DNA from: Phytomonospora sp040655735
GTDB lineage: Bacteria; Actinomycetota; Actinomycetes; Mycobacteriales; Micromonosporaceae
Direction of reading: 5' to 3'
DNA: 64,000 bases
NCBI RefSeq assembly: GCF_040655735.1
Contig: NZ_JBFAKK010000012.1
Location: 62,001 to 126,000 of the forward strand
Shown here: one piece after another, positions 31,858 through 41,388 of the stretch
How the letters are laid out: every line of letters begins with the position of its first letter
Position numbering within the stretch: the stretch's first letter is position 1
The notes under the pieces: generated by a model
What the model was told of the DNA's origin: nothing
The model's database searches: none
The model's input: only the letters and a program-made list of their open reading frames with translations
Position numbers and translations under genes: made by a program

Positions 31858-33777
31858 ATGTCGTCTCCGCATCTCGGCATCGACTTCGGCACCTCCCACA
31901 CCGTCGCGACGCTGGTGAGGGCCGAGGGGTCGGTTGAGCCTTTGCTTTTCGACGGTTCGCCGCTTCTGCCGTCGGCCGTCTACGCCGAGTCCGGCGGTGA
32001 GCTGATCGTCGGCACCGACGCGCGCCATGCCGCGCGGATGCGGCCCGACCGCTGCGAGCCGCACCCGAAACGGCGGGTCGACGACGGCACGGTCCTGCTC
32101 GGCGAGCGGGAGTTCGCCGTGACCGACCTGTTCGCCGCGGTGCTGTCGCAGGTCCGGCGGCGTTGCGCGGAGGTCAACGGCAGCGTGCCGCCGCAGGTGA
32201 CCCTCACGCATCCGGCGTCCTGGGGCCCGACCCGGCGCCAGGTCCTGCTCCAGGGGGCTCGGGCGGCGGGTCTGCGTGACGTGCGGCTGATGCCCGAACC
32301 TGTTGCGGCGGCACGGTTCTACGTGCACGCGATGCGCCAGGAGGTGCCGGTCGGTGGGGCCGTGGCCGTCCACGACTTCGGCGGCGGGACCTTCGACGCC
32401 AGCGTGGTCCGCCGCACCGCTTCCGGTTTCGAGGTGCTGTCCGTCGACGGTCTCGACAACCTCGGCGGTATCGACATCGACGAGGCCGTCATCGGCCGTC
32501 TCAAGAGTGCCATCGGTCACTCCAAGGCCGCCGAAATGATCGAGACACGGGAGGCGTGGCTGTTCCGCGAGGACGTGCGGCGGGTGAAGGAGAGCCTGTC
32601 GCGCCGGGCCTCGGCGGAGTTGTACGTGCCGGGCGGCGCCGACGTGCACGTCACCCGCGATGAACTCGACGCGCTGGCCGCGCCCATGCTGGCCCGCGCG
32701 GTGACGGTGACCAAGGCCGTCGTGACCGATTCGGGTGTGGCGCCCGCGTCGCTGGCAGCGGTGTTCCTCGTCGGCGGCGCCAGCCGTATGCCGCTGGTGG
32801 CGACGCTCCTGCACCGGGCGCTGGGGGTGGCACCCGTCGCCGCCGACGACCTGGAGCAGGTCGTCGCCCGTGGAGCGGTGCTGGCCGAGCCGCCGGTGGT
32901 TCAGGCGCCGGGCTCCGCGCCGCCCATTCCCGCGCAGCCGACGGGGTCACCGCAGTCGCCCGCGCCGATGGCCTCACCGCCGGTATCGGCGCCCCCGGTC
33001 GTCTCCGCACCCCCGGCGCCGGTCTCCGGCGCGCACGCGGTCTACCCGCCGCCCACGCAGCAGCCGGTCTATCCGCCGCCTCCGTCCCCGACCTTCGGTG
33101 CGCCCGCGAGCTTCGGGCCGCCCCCGGCGACCGTTCACCGGTCGGTGCTCTCCGCGGACGCGGCCTTGGCGCTGGTCGGCAACCGCCAGGGACCACCCGC
33201 ACCGCTCCGCTCGAAGCGATCGCCCGGCACGGCACCGAAAACCCCTTCCGGCGTCGCGACCGTATTCGAGAGCCTCAAGGCCGGGCTCGGCCCGCCGGGG
33301 CTGTGGATCATCGCGGCCTGCCTGCTCTTCGGTGCCTCGATGTCCCCGCTCATGGGCGGGGACCTCGGCGAGTACAGCTGGTTCGGGGAGGGCGGTTTCG
33401 GGTCCGACACGGAGACCTTCGTCATCACCTGCCGCTTCATCCTGCTCATCGCGGCCGGGAGTCTGCTTCTCCTGCACCGCCTTCGCGCCCCGGCCGTCCG
33501 CTGGGCGCTCGTGGGCGGCTTCGCGGTGGCATCGCTCGGCCTCATCGTCGCCGCGCTGACCATGATCGGCTTCGAGGACTGGGACTACGGCCCGGTCCAT
33601 CTGCTGTACTCGGGCGTGGCGCTGCTGGCGCTCGAACTGCTGTTCACCGACTCCGTCGCCGAGTGGTACCGGTCGGAGTATCGCCTGCCGGTCCCGATGG
33701 TCACGCGCTGGTTCCTCGGCTGCGCCGTCCTGGCCCTCTCGTTCGCCTTGGCGGGGACGATCGAAGCGGTCGCTTGA
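31858..33777 (+). CDS. Hsp70-like ATPase fused to a Pro-rich linker and a membrane domain
   Basis: The 639-residue protein starts with an actin/Hsp70 nucleotide-binding domain (1-345): GIDFGTSHTVATLV, DFGGGTFDASVV and FLVGGASRMPLV. In place of the substrate-binding domain there is a Pro/Ala/Ser-rich linker (about 350-440), then about five membrane helices (480-639) joined by short acidic loops. DnaK-like proteins without a substrate domain but with membrane anchors are seen in actinobacteria and may act in cell-envelope processes. TAGGCT, 7 nt upstream of the ATG, and the lack of a Shine-Dalgarno suggest a leaderless start. Confidence 0.85.
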   Translation: MSSPHLGIDFGTSHTVATLVRAEGSVEPLLFDGSPLLPSAVYAESGGELIVGTDARHAARMRPDRCEPHPKRRVDDGTVLLGEREFAVTDLFAAVLSQVRRRCAEVNGSVPPQVTLTHPASWGPTRRQVLLQGARAAGLRDVRLMPEPVAAARFYVHAMRQEVPVGGAVAVHDFGGGTFDASVVRRTASGFEVLSVDGLDNLGGIDIDEAVIGRLKSAIGHSKAAEMIETREAWLFREDVRRVKESLSRRASAELYVPGGADVHVTRDELDALAAPMLARAVTVTKAVVTDSGVAPASLAAVFLVGGASRMPLVATLLHRALGVAPVAADDLEQVVARGAVLAEPPVVQAPGSAPPIPAQPTGSPQSPAPMASPPVSAPPVVSAPPAPVSGAHAVYPPPTQQPVYPPPPSPTFGAPASFGPPPATVHRSVLSADAALALVGNRQGPPAPLRSKRSPGTAPKTPSGVATVFESLKAGLGPPGLWIIAACLLFGASMSPLMGGDLGEYSWFGEGGFGSDTETFVITCRFILLIAAGSLLLLHRLRAPAVRWALVGGFAVASLGLIVAALTMIGFEDWDYGPVHLLYSGVALLALELLFTDSVAEWYRSEYRLPVPMVTRWFLGCAVLALSFALAGTIEAVA

Positions 33778-33874
33778 GTGCCCGCTTCGCCGTTGCCGCC
33801 AAGAACGGAGCGGCTGGGCGAAACGGCGAAGATCGCCCCTACCCGCTCTCGCCCCGACCGGCTACCGTGTGCAC

Positions 33875-34279
33875 ATGACCGACCCCGAGCCTGTTCTCCA
33901 GCCTTCCGGCGGCGCCCGCCCGCCGGAGAACGCCCCTGGCGATCTGGCGTTCACCACGGTGAAGTACATGGTCGCCAGCGGCCCGACGGCCGTCGTGGCC
34001 GGCAGTGAGGCCGAGAGCCGACTGCTGGCCGTGCACGCCGTCCGCGCGCGCTGCGACGACCTCGGCTGGGCCCCGCCGACGGTGGCCGACCTTGAGATCG
34101 AGGGCAGCGCCCCCGACGGCCAGGGCGGCACGAACTACCGCGTGGCCAGCCACGACCGAGCGCTCACCGCGACCGTGCACGTGCCGGCCGAGGCGCCCGG
34201 CGCGTCGATCGCGGTGACCCTGTCGAAGATCGACGAGCAGGACGCCTGGAACGACGACGGCTTCGCCTGGGACGCCTGA
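33875..34279 (+). CDS. Small cytosolic protein of unknown function
   Basis: The 134-residue protein has no signal peptide or membrane segment. It shows a beta-rich centre (FTTVKYMVASGP, NYRVASHDRALTATVHV) and an acidic Trp-rich tail (DAWNDDGFAWDA). No family is recognised. TACCGT lies 6 nt before the ATG, consistent with a leaderless transcript. It converges on the menaquinone gene pair. Confidence 0.6.
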   Translation: MTDPEPVLQPSGGARPPENAPGDLAFTTVKYMVASGPTAVVAGSEAESRLLAVHAVRARCDDLGWAPPTVADLEIEGSAPDGQGGTNYRVASHDRALTATVHVPAEAPGASIAVTLSKIDEQDAWNDDGFAWDA

Positions 34280-34288
34280 CTCAGCGGC

Positions 34289-35191
34289 TCACCGCGTCAG
34301 CAGGTCGGCGAGCGCGAAGACGAACAGCGCGATTCCGACGAAGCCGTTGGACGTGAAGAAGGCCCGGTTGACCTTCGACAGGTCGCCGGGCCTGACGATC
34401 ACGTGCTGGTAGACGAAGGCGACGGCGGCGAGCCCGAGCCCGACCCACCACAGTGGACCGTAGCCGGTCAGCGCGCCGAACCACACGAACAGCGCGAAGG
34501 TGACCGCGTGCACGGCGCTCGACGTGTGCAGTGCGGCGGCGATGCCCCACCTGGCGGGGAAGGACTTCACGCCGTTGGTGCGGTCGGCGGCGACGTCCTG
34601 GCAGGCGTAGATGAGGTCGAAGCCGCCGATCCACAGGCCGACGCCGACGCCGAGCACCCACGCCGGGCCGGAACCGGCGAAGGTCCCGGTGACGGCGAGC
34701 CACGCGCCGACGGGCGCGACGGCCTGCGCCAGCCCGAGGATCGCGTGCGGGTAGTCGGTGAAGCGCTTGCCGTACGGGTAGACGATCAGCGGGATCACCG
34801 CCAGCGGCGACAGCACCAGGCACAGCGGGTTGAGCAGCGCCGCGGCGGCGAAGAACACCGCGAGGGACACGGCGCTGCCGACGTAGGCGGTGCGCAGGCT
34901 GACCACGCCGGTGACCAGTTCGCGCTTGGCGGTGCGGGGGTTTCCGGCGTCGATCTTGCGGTCGATGATGCGGTTGGCGGCCATCGCGAAGGTGCGCCCG
35001 GCGACCATCGCCACGGTCACCAGGAGCAGGTCCCACCAGCGGACCCAGCCGCCGGTCTCGGGCCGGTTCAGGTACATCGCGGTCAGCGTCGCCAGGTAGG
35101 CGAAGGGGAGCGCGAAGACCGAGTGCTCGATGACGACCAGGCGCGTGAACGCCCGCACGGGGTTGCGGCGGGTCGTCTCGGGGGCGGTCAC
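34289..35191 (-). CDS. mqnP: UbiA-family prenyltransferase of the futalosine menaquinone pathway
   Basis: The 300-residue protein has about eight membrane helices and the two Asp-rich motifs of UbiA enzymes, NRIIDRKIDAGNPRT and DLIYACQDVAADRTNG. The GTG overlaps the stop of the UbiD-like gene by 4 bp. In streptomycetes a UbiA-like and a UbiD-like gene of this kind prenylate and decarboxylate 1,4-dihydroxy-6-naphthoate. The symbol rests on this pairing; other mqn genes are not in the window. Confidence 0.85.
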   Translation of the reverse strand: MTAPETTRRNPVRAFTRLVVIEHSVFALPFAYLATLTAMYLNRPETGGWVRWWDLLLVTVAMVAGRTFAMAANRIIDRKIDAGNPRTAKRELVTGVVSLRTAYVGSAVSLAVFFAAAALLNPLCLVLSPLAVIPLIVYPYGKRFTDYPHAILGLAQAVAPVGAWLAVTGTFAGSGPAWVLGVGVGLWIGGFDLIYACQDVAADRTNGVKSFPARWGIAAALHTSSAVHAVTFALFVWFGALTGYGPLWWVGLGLAAVAFVYQHVIVRPGDLSKVNRAFFTSNGFVGIALFVFALADLLTR

Positions 35192-36654
35192 AGCCCGAAC
35201 TCCGACCAGCGCTTGTCCACTTTGGACACGATGTCGGGGGACATCACGGTCATCTCCGGCCAGCCGCGCGTGTAGCCCTCGGTGACGAGCTTCGCGGTCG
35301 CGTCGATGCCGGCCTTGCCGCCCCAGAACTGCTGGTAGGAACCGTGGTCGAGGTGGTCGACCGGGCCCTCGGTGAGCAGCAGGTCGTGCTTGTAGTCGAC
35401 GTTGCCGAAGGCACGGAAGGCGACCTCGCGCAGATCCTGCACGTCGCAGTCCTCGTCGACGACCACGATCAGCTTCGTCAGCGACAGCAGGTGCAGGCCC
35501 CAGATGGCGTTCATGACCTTCTGCGCGTGCTTCGGGTAGCGCTTGCGGATCGACACCACCAGCGCGTTGTGGAACACACCCGGCTCGGGCATGTTCATGT
35601 CGACGATGTCGGAGATCATCAGGCGGATCAGCGGCTTGAAGATCCGCTCGGTCGCCTTGCCCAGCCCCAGGTCCTCCTGCGGCGGGCGAGAGGTGATGAT
35701 CGAGTGGTAGATCGGGTTCTTCCGCGTCGTCATCGTCTCCACGTGCAGCACCGGGAACGGCTCGACCGGCGTGTAGAAGCCGGTGTGGTCCCCGAAGGGG
35801 CCCTCGGGAAGGCGCTCGCCGGGCTCGACGTAGCCCTCCAGCACGACCTGCGCGCTCGCCGGGACCTGGAGCGGCACGGTCAGGCAGTCGACCATCTCGA
35901 CGCGCTGCCCTCGCAGGAAACCGGCGAACAGGTACTCGTCGATGTCGCCGGGCAGCGGCGCCGAGGCCGCGTAGGAGACCACCGGGTCGCAGCCGAAGGC
36001 GATCGCCACCGGCAGGCGCTCACCGCGCCGCTCGGCGACGGCGTGGTGGGCCGTGGAGTCCTTGTGGATCTGCCAGTGCATGCCCAGCGTGCGGTGGTCG
36101 TGCTGCTGGAGCCGGTACAGGCCCAGGTTGCGCTTGCCCGTCTCCGGGTGGCGCGTGTGCGTCAGGCCGTAGTTGTGGAAGATGCCGCCGTCGCCGGGCC
36201 AGGTGACCAGCCCGGGCAGGCGGTTGAGGTCGACCTTGTCGCCCTTGTAGACGACCTCCTGGCACGGCGCGCTCTTGGTCTTCTTCGGCGGCAGCGACTT
36301 CAGCTGCATCAGCTTGCCGAGCCCGTCGCGGATCCCGCCCCACCCGATGGGCAGGTCGGGCTTGATGAGCTCGCCGATGCGCTCGCCGATCTCGTCGAGG
36401 TGGCCGACGCCGAGGGCCTTGGCCATGCGGTCGACGTTGCCGAAGAGGTTCATCGCCACGGGCATGTCGCCGCGCGTGGGGTTCTCGAAGAGGAGGGCGG
36501 GACCGTTGTCGCGGACGACCCGCTGGGTGATCTCGCTGATCTCCAGGGTGGGGTCGACGGGGGCGGTGACGCGGCGCAGGTCCCCGTCACGCTCGAGCGC
36601 GCTGAGGAACTCGGGGAGGTCTGCGTACGGGAAGCCTTTGGCCATGGAAGACAT
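35188..36654 (-). CDS. mqnL: UbiD-family decarboxylase of the futalosine menaquinone pathway
   Basis: The 488-residue protein matches prenylated-flavin-dependent decarboxylases: GDIDEYLFAGFLRGQ, EGYVEPGERLPEGPFGDHTG (the E/R/E region), and KLIVVVDEDCDVQDLREVAFR. Length is standard. The ATG at 36654 follows GAGGATC; an ATG at 36645 is also possible. No UbiX-like flavin prenyltransferase gene is adjacent, so the cofactor must be made elsewhere in the genome. Confidence 0.88.
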   Translation of the reverse strand: MSSMAKGFPYADLPEFLSALERDGDLRRVTAPVDPTLEISEITQRVVRDNGPALLFENPTRGDMPVAMNLFGNVDRMAKALGVGHLDEIGERIGELIKPDLPIGWGGIRDGLGKLMQLKSLPPKKTKSAPCQEVVYKGDKVDLNRLPGLVTWPGDGGIFHNYGLTHTRHPETGKRNLGLYRLQQHDHRTLGMHWQIHKDSTAHHAVAERRGERLPVAIAFGCDPVVSYAASAPLPGDIDEYLFAGFLRGQRVEMVDCLTVPLQVPASAQVVLEGYVEPGERLPEGPFGDHTGFYTPVEPFPVLHVETMTTRKNPIYHSIITSRPPQEDLGLGKATERIFKPLIRLMISDIVDMNMPEPGVFHNALVVSIRKRYPKHAQKVMNAIWGLHLLSLTKLIVVVDEDCDVQDLREVAFRAFGNVDYKHDLLLTEGPVDHLDHGSYQQFWGGKAGIDATAKLVTEGYTRGWPEMTVMSPDIVSKVDKRWSEFGL

Positions 36655-36736
36655 TCAACCCGATCCTCTGAGGGGGTGATCAGGCGCGGCGGGCCGGGGT
36701 GAGCCGGGAGACGCCGCCGACGTCTCCCGGTGGCGC

Positions 36737-37342
36737 TCAGCCGCGACGCTCGAAGCCGATCTTCAGGACGTGCCCGATGTAGTACTCCAGGAACGGGGGC
36801 AGGTAGGGCCCCGCCATGATCCGCTCGAAGACCCGGGCCAGCTCCTCGTCGGGCTCCTCGGTCAGGGAGACCAGGCGCCAGGTGTTCAGCGGCCGCTCCT
36901 CGGTCCCGGCGGTGCCGTGCTCGACGTGGAACAGCGGCTGCGCGGCCGTGGCCCGCACCGTCTCGCCGCGGTCGTCGACGTCCTCGGCGACGCCCAGGAA
37001 GGTCACCTTGCGCTCGGCGTGGTTCAGGTGCGGCTTCTCGATGACCAGGCCGGAGGCCGACGGGTCCTTCCACAGCCACTGCTCGGTCACCCGCGTGTAG
37101 GTCGGGTCCTCGCCCCACGAGCGGGCCGAGGCCTTGTCGGCGAGGGGGATGTACAGGTCGGGCCGCCTGGCCTTGCGGACCTCCATGTCCCACAGCATCG
37201 TGCCGGTGAAGGTGAGCGGCTCGGCGAGGTCGTAGGCGCGTTCGAGGACGGCGTTGACGTCGAGGTCGGGCGGGTGGATCAGGGTGTGGCGCGGGTCGGC
37301 CCAGGCCTCGGCGAAGGTCTTCTCGTACTCGTGGACGGTCAT
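36737..37342 (-). CDS. Protein of unknown function divergent from MarR
   Basis: The 201-residue soluble protein has no recognised family. Notable segments are FTGTMLWDMEVRKARRPDLY, TRVTEQWLWKDPSASGLVIE and FLEYYIGHVLKIGFERRG. ATG at 37342 has GGGAG 5-6 nt upstream. It shares an AT-rich palindromic control region with the divergent MarR gene, so it is probably the regulated target, perhaps an enzyme or binding protein for the MarR ligand; that is inference. Confidence 0.7.
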   Translation of the reverse strand: MTVHEYEKTFAEAWADPRHTLIHPPDLDVNAVLERAYDLAEPLTFTGTMLWDMEVRKARRPDLYIPLADKASARSWGEDPTYTRVTEQWLWKDPSASGLVIEKPHLNHAERKVTFLGVAEDVDDRGETVRATAAQPLFHVEHGTAGTEERPLNTWRLVSLTEEPDEELARVFERIMAGPYLPPFLEYYIGHVLKIGFERRG

Positions 37343-37364
37343 CACGGCTCCCGGTAGAATTTAG

Positions 37365-37406
37365 TTACCCAGATAAAGGTTATCTGAGTAAAGATTATCC
37401 GGATAA
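37365..37406. promoter_or_regulatory. Double palindromic operator between MarR and its divergent neighbour
   Basis: TTACCCAGATAA and TTATCTGAGTAA (11 of 12 matching arms, 3-bp spacer) occupy 37365-37391, and a perfect palindrome TTATCCGGATAA follows at 37395-37406. The block is strikingly AT-rich for this genome and lies 25 bp before the MarR start. Confidence 0.82.
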
Positions 37407-37431
37407 CTGTTCTCCGGCTAGAGGAGACCCG

Positions 37432-37878
37432 ATGGACTTCACCCGCGCCGACGCGCTCAACACCGCGATCCGCACGATCGCCATCCGGCACCGAGCCCTG
37501 GCCGCGTCGATGCTCGCCGAACTCGGCCTCCATCCCGGACACGAGGTCGTCCTGCTCGCCCTCGACGCGCACGGACCACAGACGCAGAAGCAGCTGGCCG
37601 CCGAGGCGGGGTGCGAGCCGCCGAGCATCACGGTGATGGTCCGCAAACTGGAGACCGCGGGGCTCGTCGAGCGGGTGGCCGCCGCCGACGACGCGCGTGC
37701 ACGGGTGGTGAGCCTCACCGGTCAGGGGCGGGAGCTGATCGAGCCGCTGCGGCGGGTGTGGGTGCGGCTCGCCGAGGAGACCGTGGAGGGGTTCGACGAG
37801 GACGCGGTGAGGGAGCTGCTCGGGGGGTTGGAGCTGCTGGCGGGTGGGTTGCGGGCTCGGGGGAGGTTGCGGTTGTGA
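37432..37878 (+). CDS. MarR-family transcriptional regulator
   Basis: The 148-residue winged-helix dimer-type protein has LGLHPGHEVVLLALDAHGPQ, TQKQLAAEAGCEPPSITVMV and KLETAGLVERVAAADDARAR, followed by the C-terminal dimerisation helix. GAGGAG precedes the ATG. The palindromes immediately upstream are its likely operator, controlling itself and the divergent gene. Confidence 0.92.
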   Translation: MDFTRADALNTAIRTIAIRHRALAASMLAELGLHPGHEVVLLALDAHGPQTQKQLAAEAGCEPPSITVMVRKLETAGLVERVAAADDARARVVSLTGQGRELIEPLRRVWVRLAEETVEGFDEDAVRELLGGLELLAGGLRARGRLRL

Positions 37879-37968
37879 GCGGGCGGGGGTGGCGGCCGGT
37901 GATGGGGTGCGCCGCCGCTGGCGCGATTCATCGCCTGGGGTACTGGCCTTGAGGGGACGCCCTCGGGC

Positions 37969-38196
37969 TCACTCGGGGATCCCGAGGCGATAGAGACCGG
38001 CGAGGGCTCCGAGGGCGGCGGGAATGTAGGCGAAGAGGAGTCCGAACGCGACGGGCCACGCGCCGATGGCGAGGACACCGAGTATCACGACGCTGAAGGT
38101 GGCGCCGACGAAGACGAGGGCGGCGGCGAGGGTGCGGGGGAGATGTTGGATCAGCGACCGTTGGATGGACGAGGTCCACTCCACGCGCGAGTTCAT
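37969..38196 (-). CDS. Small two-helix membrane protein
   Basis: The 75-residue protein has a short amphipathic N-terminus and two hydrophobic segments (TLAAALVFVGATFSVVILGV and a second near residues 48-70). The ATG at 38196 is supported by GGAG 7 nt upstream; an ATG four codons earlier is possible. No family is recognised. Confidence 0.6.
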   Translation of the reverse strand: MNSRVEWTSSIQRSLIQHLPRTLAAALVFVGATFSVVILGVLAIGAWPVAFGLLFAYIPAALGALAGLYRLGIPE

Positions 38197-38605
38197 GGCG
38201 GGCTCCATGGTGTGGGCGTGGACTTCAGGATCTCGGTTTCGGTGCCGCGAGCCAATACGACGATCGTTCTTTGGCCGCGCCCTTTCGGACGGATGGGCGG
38301 CACAGTGCACGCGGCTCGCGGGCGGCGTGCTTTGGTCGCTGACCGGTGACGAAGCACCCCGGTCACGCCGATGCCGTCGGCGCGCGCGCGAACATCGCCC
38401 CCGGCAGGTTGATCGCCCAGGACCTGGGGTCTTGTGATCAGCCAGGCCGCGGTGATCTCGCGTCGAGCACGTGCTCGACGCGCGTGTCGCCCGCCGACCA
38501 GGACGACCGAGCGCCGGCCGCCGTCGCGACCGCCTTCTCGCCCCATCCTATGACGAAGGGCCGCACCCCCACCGGGAATGCGGCCCTCGAAGGGTTCTCG
38601 CCGTA
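38197..38605. other. Gene-free region with a 24-bp perfect palindrome
   Basis: No convincing gene is seen. At 38459-38482 lies a perfect palindrome with arm CGCGTCGAGCAC, centred on CACGTG. The right edge holds the terminator of the ABC ATPase gene. Confidence 0.55.
38557..38587 (-). terminator. Terminator of the ABC ATPase gene
   Basis: AGGGCCGCA and its perfect complement are separated by 13 nt, starting 19 bp beyond the ABC stop. Confidence 0.65.
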
Positions 38606-39691
<1,086 letters not shown>

Positions 39692-39738
39692 GATGTGTCC
39701 TTCCACCGGCAGGAACGTGCCGGACGATCCGAGTAAAA

Positions 39739-39755
39739 GGTGACGGCCCGTCACC
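39739..39755. promoter_or_regulatory. Inverted repeat upstream of the ABC ATPase gene
   Basis: GGTGACG and CGTCACC are perfect arms around a 3-nt centre, 48 bp upstream of the start codon. It could be an operator or a hairpin in the leader. Confidence 0.45.
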
Positions 39756-39869
39756 GCGTCGCGGCGATGGGCCGACCAGGTGTCACCACCTAAGCAGGTG
39801 ATCTTCACGTCGACAAGTGTCGATGGGTGAAATGCCCGGATGCTGCCGGAATTTTGTTCTCCGATCGAA

Positions 39870-40706
39870 CTAACGGAAGGCTTCGGCGTTCTCCTCGGCC
39901 CAGTCGCCGTAGGTCAGCGGCGGGCGGCCGAGGAGTTCGGCGAGGGTGTCGGTGGTGGGTCCGGGCTCGCGCAGGCACTCGGCGAGGTACCCGTACATCC
40001 GCTGCGGGATCTCGGCCGGCACGCCCCTGGCGACCATCGCCGCGCCCGCCTCCTCGGGCGGCACCTCGATCCACGGGACCTCGCGGCCGAGGGCGGCGGC
40101 GATCGCGGCGACGTGTTCGCGCTGGGTCAGCGACTTCGGCCCGGTGAGCGCGTGCGACCGCCCGGCGTGGGCGGGGTCGGTCAGCGTGAGTGCGGCGACG
40201 GCGGCGATGTCGCGCTCGTGGATCGGCGAGGTGGCGGCGTCGCCGTAGGAGCAGCGGACCGCCGAGTGCTCGCGGATCTGCGGCGCCCAGACGCGGGTGT
40301 TGCCCGCGAACTGGGCGAGGCGCAGGAAGGTGTGGGCGAGCCCGGAGGCGGCCACGGCGTTCTCGGCGGCCCGGAAGCCCTCCGCGAAGCGCCGGAAGCC
40401 GCCGCCGTACTCGACGGTGATCGCCGAGAGGAGGACAACGCGTTCGACGCCTCGCGTGCGGGCCTCGCCGAGCAGTTCGGGCAGGCCGGCGCCGACCGCG
40501 CGGGGGCTGACGAGCAACGCCTCGACACCGTCGAGGGCGGCGGCATAGGTGGAGGGCCGGGAGGCGTCACCGTGGACGACGTCGGTGCCGTCGGGGAAGG
40601 CGGCGGCGGGGTCGCGGGTGAGCGCCTTGGGGGCATGGCCGAGGGCGGGGAGTCGGGAGACGGTCTCGCGGCCGACCGTGCCGGTCGCTCCGGTCACCAG
40701 GATCAC
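39870..40706 (-). CDS. NmrA/SDR-like NAD(P)-binding protein
   Basis: The 278-residue atypical short-chain dehydrogenase has the N-terminal dinucleotide motif MILVTGATGTVGRETV and a LLSAITVEYGG strand in place of a YxxxK active site. HERDIAAVAA is typical of NmrA/quinone reductase-like proteins (QOR2 group). It may reduce quinones or sense redox state. It is divergent from the MarR gene at 40765, probably its regulator. Confidence 0.85.
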   Translation of the reverse strand: MILVTGATGTVGRETVSRLPALGHAPKALTRDPAAAFPDGTDVVHGDASRPSTYAAALDGVEALLVSPRAVGAGLPELLGEARTRGVERVVLLSAITVEYGGGFRRFAEGFRAAENAVAASGLAHTFLRLAQFAGNTRVWAPQIREHSAVRCSYGDAATSPIHERDIAAVAALTLTDPAHAGRSHALTGPKSLTQREHVAAIAAALGREVPWIEVPPEEAGAAMVARGVPAEIPQRMYGYLAECLREPGPTTDTLAELLGRPPLTYGDWAEENAEAFR

Positions 40707-40764
40707 GGGGGTTCCTTTCGGTACGGTGTGTTACGCACTCCGTGCAATACGAGAAAGGTATCAT

Positions 40765-41247
40765 ATGAGTTCCGTAGCACCTGAGGGCGCGGGCGCCCAC
40801 CGGCGGCTCGCCGCGACCGTGCGCGAGTCGCTGCGCGAACTGGCCGTGCACCTCTCGCTGCTCAACCACCAGGTCGGCGCGCGCCTCGAACTCAAGGACG
40901 CCGACATCGACTGCCTCGACCTGGTCAACAGGCTCGGGCCGCTGAGCCCGACGGCGCTGGCGAAGCTCGCCGGCATGCACCCGGCGACGATGACCGGGAT
41001 CCTCGACCGGCTGGAGAAGGGCGGCTGGGTCGCCCGCGAGCGCGACCCGCAGGACCGCCGGGCCGTGCGCGTGCGGGCGCTGAAAGACCGCGTCGGCGAG
41101 CTGCTGGGCGCCTACTCCGGGATGACCACGGCGATGAACGAGATCTGCGCCGAGTACAGCGTGGGTGAGCTGGAGGTCATCGCCGACTTCATCCGCCGCT
41201 CGGCGCGTGCGGGCCAAGCCTCGGCGGAGGAGCTGCGGGAGGTTTAG
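40765..41247 (+). CDS. MarR-family transcriptional regulator
   Basis: The 160-residue protein has CLDLVNRLGPLSPTALAKLA, MHPATMTGILDRLEKGGWVA and the RERDPQDRRAVRV wing. GAAAGG precedes the ATG. The 58-bp divergent gap holds a weak GCAC-3-GTGC inverted repeat that could be its operator over the NmrA-like gene. Confidence 0.9.
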   Translation: MSSVAPEGAGAHRRLAATVRESLRELAVHLSLLNHQVGARLELKDADIDCLDLVNRLGPLSPTALAKLAGMHPATMTGILDRLEKGGWVARERDPQDRRAVRVRALKDRVGELLGAYSGMTTAMNEICAEYSVGELEVIADFIRRSARAGQASAEELREV

Positions 41248-41388
41248 GTCTTGTCCGGTGGGCCGGTGCGGGGCTGCGCAGATCCCGGCGCGTCGAGAAT
41301 TGCGGGGCGTCCCCGGACCACGCCGTCGCGTCGGGCGAGTACATCACCGGCGCAGGGGTGGGATCGGCTTCCCACCCCCGCGGTCCGT

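Noticed and set aside
40728..40762. Operator of the second MarR gene
   Set aside because: Only a GCAC-3-GTGC core is symmetric; the outer arms do not match well enough to list it as a site.
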